A program made the position numbers and the translations under genes. From Thermodesulfobacteriota bacterium (GTDB taxonomy: Bacteria; Desulfobacterota; DSM-4660; Desulfatiglandales; HGW-15), in contig JALOPA010000080.1 of the NCBI GenBank assembly GCA_025454125.1, forward strand, positions 1 through 7,323: a stretch of DNA of 7,323 nucleotides, given 5' to 3'. Shown in pieces: positions 3,931 to 7,323 of this stretch (its first letter is position 1; each line of letters begins with the position of its first letter). The notes beneath the pieces were generated by a model. The model was not told where the DNA came from. It did not search any database and saw nothing but the letters and a program-made list of their open reading frames with translations.

Positions 3931-5796
3931 ATGGAGAAACAAACAGACAAAATAGGTGGGAGCTTGACAAGGACCAGTAACCAGCCGGGCACGGAAACCT
4001 CACAGCGCGAGCCACTCAGACAACCGGAACAGGAAGGTGCTGCACAGACGAAGGGCAGCTCCGAGGGCAAGAACTTCATGGAGCTCTACGAGGAGAGCCT
4101 CAAGAGCATTCAGGAAGGAGGACTGGTTCGGGGGACCATTGTTCACGTGGGCAAGGAGTTTGTCCTTGTGGACATCGGCTACAAGTCCGAAGGGCAGATC
4201 CCGATCTCCGAGTTCATCGATGCCGGCGGCAACGTGACCGCACAGGTCGGGGACCCGGTGGACGTTCTCCTGGAAAGAAGGGAAGACGACGAAGGCATCA
4301 TCATCCTGTCCAAGGAGAAGGCGGCCAAGATCAGAATCTGGGACGAAATCAGAGAAATCTATGAAAAGGGAGGGACGATCAAGGGCAAGATCATAGCGCG
4401 TGTCAAGGGCGGCATGTCCGTGGACATCGGCCTTCCAGCCTTCCTGCCTGGATCCCAAATCAACCTGAAGCCCATCAAAGACTTCGATTCTCACATCGGC
4501 AGCATCCAGGAATTCAAGATCCTCAAGTACAACAAGCGTCGCTCCAACATCGTTCTGTCCCGAAGGGCGATCCTCGAGTCGGAGAGAGCCGCCCAGCGCG
4601 AAAAAACCCTCCAGCACCTCCAGATCGGCGCTGTCCTGGAAGGCGCGGTCAAGAATATCACGGAATACGGACTCTTCATCGACCTGGGAGGGATCGACGG
4701 GCTCCTGCACATTACCGACATGTCCTGGGGCAGGGTCGGGCATCCCTCGGAGCTCTACCGGGTAGGCGACAAGATTACCGTCAAGGTCCTCAACTTTGAT
4801 GCGGGTTCCGGCCGGGTCTCCCTGGGCCTCAAGCAGCTCAAGCCCGATCCATGGTTGAAGGCCAACGAACGCTACACCCTGGGCTCGAAAATCAAGGGTC
4901 GGGTCGTCAGCCTGGCCGACTACGGCGCGTTTGTGGAAATTGAAGAAGGGATCGAGGGACTCGTCCATGTCTCCGAGATGTCCTGGACCCGTAAGGTCCG
5001 GCACCCGTCCCAGATCGTGAAGGTGGGGGACGAGATCGAGGCCATGGTCATGAACATCGACACGGGAAACAAGCGCATCTCCCTTGGCCTGAAGCAGGTG
5101 GAACCCAACCCATGGGACGTCATAGGGGAACGCTATCCCGTGGGCACCACGATCGAGGGCCGGATCAAGAACATCACCGACTTCGGGATATTCATCGGCA
5201 TTGACGAAGGGATCGACGGCCTGGTTCATATCTCGGACATCTCCTGGACCAAGCGGATCAAGCACCCTTCGGAGCTTTACAAAAAGGGGCAGACGGTTCA
5301 GGCGGTCGTCCTCAACATCGACAAAGAAAACGAGCGATTTTCTCTGGGCATCAAACAGCTCACCACGGATCCGTGGGACGAAGTCCCCAGCAAGTACAGA
5401 CCCGGAACCCGGGTGACCGGGACCGTGACGAACGTCACGGATTTCGGCGTGTTTGTGGAACTGGAGGAAGGCATTGAGGGGCTCATCCACGTTTCAGAAC
5501 TCAGCAAAGACAAGAGCGGCAACCCTCTGAGCCGCTTCAACGTGGATGACGTCATCCAGGCCAAGGTCATCAATGTCTCCAGGGGCGAGAAAAAGATCGG
5601 GCTCTCGATCAAACGCCTTGAAGAGAGCGAGGAAAGGGAAATTTACAAAAGCTACCTCGACGGCCGAAACGGCGCCACCTCGAACCTCGGCGAGATCCTG
5701 AAAAAAGAGATGTATGGGCTCGGAGCCCAGGGATCGAGCGGGGAAGGCAAGTCCGCCAAAGACGGGGACGAGGAAAAGAGGAGCGGAAGAGAATAG
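3931..5796 (+). CDS. rpsA: 30S ribosomal protein S1, six S1 domains (621 aa)
   Basis: S1 binds mRNA and helps initiate translation on the 30S subunit. Six S1/OB-fold repeats are visible at about residues 64-130, 149-214, 232-302, 318-388, 404-475 and 491-562. Domains 3-6 have the strong pattern G-x-V-x-N-I-T-(D/E)-(Y/F)-G-x-F-(V/I) and (D/E)GL-(V/L/I)-H-(V/I)-S, and domains 3-5 end in SLG-(L/I)-KQL-like motifs. Domains 1 and 2 are diverged, as usual for the ribosome-docking half. The N-terminal 49 residues are polar and low-complexity (Gln, Glu, Thr, Ser), and the C-terminal 25 are charged. The ATG at 3931 has AGGGGG 11 nt upstream. An internal ATG at 4078 (FMELYEESL) begins nearer the usual S1 N-terminus and has GAGG upstream, so a shorter 572-aa product is possible. 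It has its own promoter and is followed by sppA after 46 nt. Confidence 0.97.
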   Translation: MEKQTDKIGGSLTRTSNQPGTETSQREPLRQPEQEGAAQTKGSSEGKNFMELYEESLKSIQEGGLVRGTIVHVGKEFVLVDIGYKSEGQIPISEFIDAGGNVTAQVGDPVDVLLERREDDEGIIILSKEKAAKIRIWDEIREIYEKGGTIKGKIIARVKGGMSVDIGLPAFLPGSQINLKPIKDFDSHIGSIQEFKILKYNKRRSNIVLSRRAILESERAAQREKTLQHLQIGAVLEGAVKNITEYGLFIDLGGIDGLLHITDMSWGRVGHPSELYRVGDKITVKVLNFDAGSGRVSLGLKQLKPDPWLKANERYTLGSKIKGRVVSLADYGAFVEIEEGIEGLVHVSEMSWTRKVRHPSQIVKVGDEIEAMVMNIDTGNKRISLGLKQVEPNPWDVIGERYPVGTTIEGRIKNITDFGIFIGIDEGIDGLVHISDISWTKRIKHPSELYKKGQTVQAVVLNIDKENERFSLGIKQLTTDPWDEVPSKYRPGTRVTGTVTNVTDFGVFVELEEGIEGLIHVSELSKDKSGNPLSRFNVDDVIQAKVINVSRGEKKIGLSIKRLEESEEREIYKSYLDGRNGATSNLGEILKKEMYGLGAQGSSGEGKSAKDGDEEKRSGRE

Positions 5797-5842
5797 CCGC
5801 AGGGATGTGAAACCGGAAGCGAACAGCTGAAAGGATCGCTGA

Positions 5843-6739
5843 ATGTCAGGGAAAGGGCATCCCATACTTGCGGTCATCGGCATCCTGGCAGCGGTCGGTC
5901 TTTTTCTGGGCCTGGTCATGACCCTCTTCTTTTCCGTAGCAGGCCCTTCCGAGTCGTTGTCGTTCAAGGAGAAGATCGGCGTCCTTCCCGTCGAAGGGGC
6001 CATCACGGAATCCGACGCCCTCGTCGCCCAATTGGTCGAGTTCAGAAAAGACCGCAGGATCAAGGCCATTCTCCTCAGAGTCAACTCGCCGGGCGGCGGT
6101 GTGGGACCCTCCCAAGAGATCTACCGCGAAATCCGGAAAACCATAGACACCAAAATAGTGGTCGCTTCCCTGGGCAGCCTTGCGGCCTCGGGAGGCTATT
6201 ACGTGGCGTCTGCATCGAACAAGATCGTCGCCAATCCGGGCACTCTGGCGGGAAGCATCGGCGTGATCATGGAGTTCGTGCAGGCCGAAGAACTGCTCAA
6301 GAAGATCGGTGTGAGCGTGGAAGTGCTCAAGACCGGGGAATACAAGGACATCGGCTCTTTCCATCGAAAGCTCTCCGAGCGGGACCGGGAAATGATCCGG
6401 ACCCTGGTGCTTGATGTACAGCGGCAATTCGTTGACGCGGTCGCGCAAGGGAGAAATCTGCCTTTGGAAAAGGTTCGGGAAATCGCCGACGGCCGCATTC
6501 TTTCGGGTGCCCAGTGCAAGGACCTGGGCCTCGTGGATCAGCTGGGCAATTTCGAAGATGCGGTGGAGCTTGCCAAGACGTTGAGCGGGATCAAGGGCGA
6601 CGTGACCCTGGTGTACCCCAAGAAACCGAGGGGGAAGTGGTGGAACCTTTTCATGCAGGAGACCTCCCAATCCTTTTACAAGGCTCTTCGGGACGCCCTG
6701 ACCGCGCGTTTGGAGTATCGGTGGGAAGGGGTTCCCTGA
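5843..6739 (+). CDS. sppA: Signal peptide peptidase SppA, 36K (short) type
   Basis: Membrane-anchored serine protease of the ClpP/crotonase fold that degrades cleaved signal peptides. Residues 8-31 form one hydrophobic N-terminal segment, probably an uncleaved anchor placing the catalytic part outside the cytoplasm. RVNSPGGGVGPSQEIY (79-94) is the family signature; ASGGYYVA (115-122) supplies nucleophile S116, and TGEYKDIGS (164-172) supplies general base K168. The 52-residue Ser-Lys spacing equals that of B. subtilis SppA (S147/K199). The 298-aa length is that of the single-domain form, about half the duplicated E. coli protein. The C-terminal part contains the usual GRILSGAQCKDLGLVDQLG (218-236). 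AAAGGA lies 7 nt before the ATG. It follows rpsA by 46 nt with no terminator seen, so they are probably co-transcribed. The stop lies 3 nt from the converging yciO-type stop. Confidence 0.97.
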   Translation: MSGKGHPILAVIGILAAVGLFLGLVMTLFFSVAGPSESLSFKEKIGVLPVEGAITESDALVAQLVEFRKDRRIKAILLRVNSPGGGVGPSQEIYREIRKTIDTKIVVASLGSLAASGGYYVASASNKIVANPGTLAGSIGVIMEFVQAEELLKKIGVSVEVLKTGEYKDIGSFHRKLSERDREMIRTLVLDVQRQFVDAVAQGRNLPLEKVREIADGRILSGAQCKDLGLVDQLGNFEDAVELAKTLSGIKGDVTLVYPKKPRGKWWNLFMQETSQSFYKALRDALTARLEYRWEGVP

Positions 6740-6742
6740 AGA

Positions 6743-7323
6743 TCAACGGAAGAGGCTGACGTCCCCTTTGCCTTCGCGGATCACCTCGGGCATGTCCCCG
6801 ATCAGGGAGATCACGCTGGAGGGCTCGGGGTGGATGGGGCCGCCGTCCACGATGAGGCTCAGGTGTGGTGAAAAGGCTTCTTCGATCGCATAGGGTTCAT
6901 CCTTGCCGGCGCTGGTACTGATGATGGGCCTGCCAAGGGTCTTGACGATGGCCAGGCAAATGGCGTTGTCCGGCACCCGGATGCCGATGGTTTTGCGCTT
7001 GGTGAGCATGATCTTGGGAACAAGCTGGGTGGCTTCCAGGACGAAGGTGTAGGGTCCCGGGAGACATCGTTTCATGGTCTTGTACGCGTAGTTGGAGACC
7101 TGGGCGTAACGGCTGATCTCTTTCAGACTGTCACAGAGGATCGAAAACGGCTGTTTGAGAGGCCGGAACTTGAGCTTGTGTATGAGCTGGATTCCTTTCT
7201 TGTTCATCAGATCGCAGCCGATGCCGTAGAACGTGTCGGTCGGATAGGCGATGAGACCTCCACGCTCGAGCACCTCGCATACCCTGGTGATCAGCCGTTT
7301 TTGCGGGTTTTCTGGATTGATGG
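6743..7323 (-). CDS. yciO: YciO/YrdC/Sua5-family protein, 5' end cut by window edge
   Basis: The domain includes GGLIAYPTDTFYGIGCD, PFSILCDSLKEIS, PGPYTFVLEA, KRKTIGIRVPDN, GRPIISTSA, IVDGGP and VIREGKGDV, the order seen in YrdC-type threonylcarbamoyl-AMP synthases. These make the L-threonylcarbamoyl-AMP precursor of the tRNA t6A37 modification. KRKTIGIRVP and the VDGGP...PSSVISL...VIREGKGDVSLF ending are closest to E. coli YciO, whose role is less certain than that of TsaC. A GTG at 7271-7273 could start a 176-aa frame, but the frame stays open to the window end, reading INPENPQKRLITRVCEVLERGG, the normal family N-terminus (compare IHPDNPQQRLI in YciO). The true start is therefore beyond 7323 and the GTG is internal. 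There is no Sua5 C-terminal domain. It converges on sppA with a 3-nt gap. Confidence 0.95.
   Translation of the reverse strand, partial: INPENPQKRLITRVCEVLERGGLIAYPTDTFYGIGCDLMNKKGIQLIHKLKFRPLKQPFSILCDSLKEISRYAQVSNYAYKTMKRCLPGPYTFVLEATQLVPKIMLTKRKTIGIRVPDNAICLAIVKTLGRPIISTSAGKDEPYAIEEAFSPHLSLIVDGGPIHPEPSSVISLIGDMPEVIREGKGDVSLFR

Noticed and set aside
4000..5490. A 496-codon open frame antisense to rpsA
   Set aside because: It lies opposite a clear S1 gene and its repeated composition mirrors the S1 repeats. High GC at third positions keeps the antisense frame open. It has no family character.
5846..6670. A 274-codon open frame antisense to sppA
   Set aside because: It is fully covered by a well-supported sppA with catalytic residues in place. 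The antisense protein is His/Asp/Leu-rich shadow sequence.
1..7323. A defence, mobile or otherwise novel multi-gene system
   Set aside because: Every gene of normal length belongs to a conserved core family. No transposase, integrase, toxin-antitoxin, nuclease or CRISPR-like repeat was seen.

Overview
This window looks like ordinary chromosomal housekeeping DNA from a moderately GC-rich Gram-negative bacterium. The best guess is a Desulfobacterota lineage (the former Deltaproteobacteria, for example Syntrophobacterales-like). That guess rests on the cmk-rpsA-sppA order, the HU/IHF-beta-like protein, the FmdB/zinc-ribbon pair, and intergenic repeats of the CACGAAAA and TTGAACAT kinds. It is an impression from family resemblance; no search was run. 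I see no phage, transposon, CRISPR or defence system.

Layout. From about position 2950 leftwards everything is on the minus strand, in transcription order: an HU/IHF-family gene, a large-type SRP RNA (ffs) starting four bases after the HU stop codon, a PgeF/YfiH-type laccase-domain protein, a HAD-superfamily phosphatase-like protein, and an FmdB-type zinc ribbon gene followed by a second multi-zinc-ribbon gene. From about 3038 rightwards the plus strand carries cytidylate kinase (cmk), six-domain ribosomal protein S1 (rpsA) and a membrane-anchored signal peptide peptidase (sppA). A YciO/YrdC/Sua5-family gene on the minus strand meets sppA tail to tail, and its 5' end lies beyond the right edge.

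Regulation visible by eye. Four sigma70-like promoters can be drawn: a consensus -35 with a good -10 ahead of the FmdB operon, a divergent pair between HU and cmk, and an internal one between cmk and rpsA. The rpsA leader also contains a four-codon reading frame behind a strong Shine-Dalgarno-like AAGGAG.

How the genes relate. Most serve core information flow: nucleotide supply (Cmk), translation (S1, possibly the YciO-type protein), membrane targeting (SRP RNA), membrane protein turnover (SppA), chromosome architecture (HU) and envelope quality control (PgeF). The most noteworthy item is the SRP RNA. It is the roughly 270-nt form with an Alu domain, best known from Gram-positive bacteria, and it is packed directly against the HU gene. 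A 33-bp-arm inverted repeat built from 8-mer units (1228-1299) is the clearest unexplained structure.
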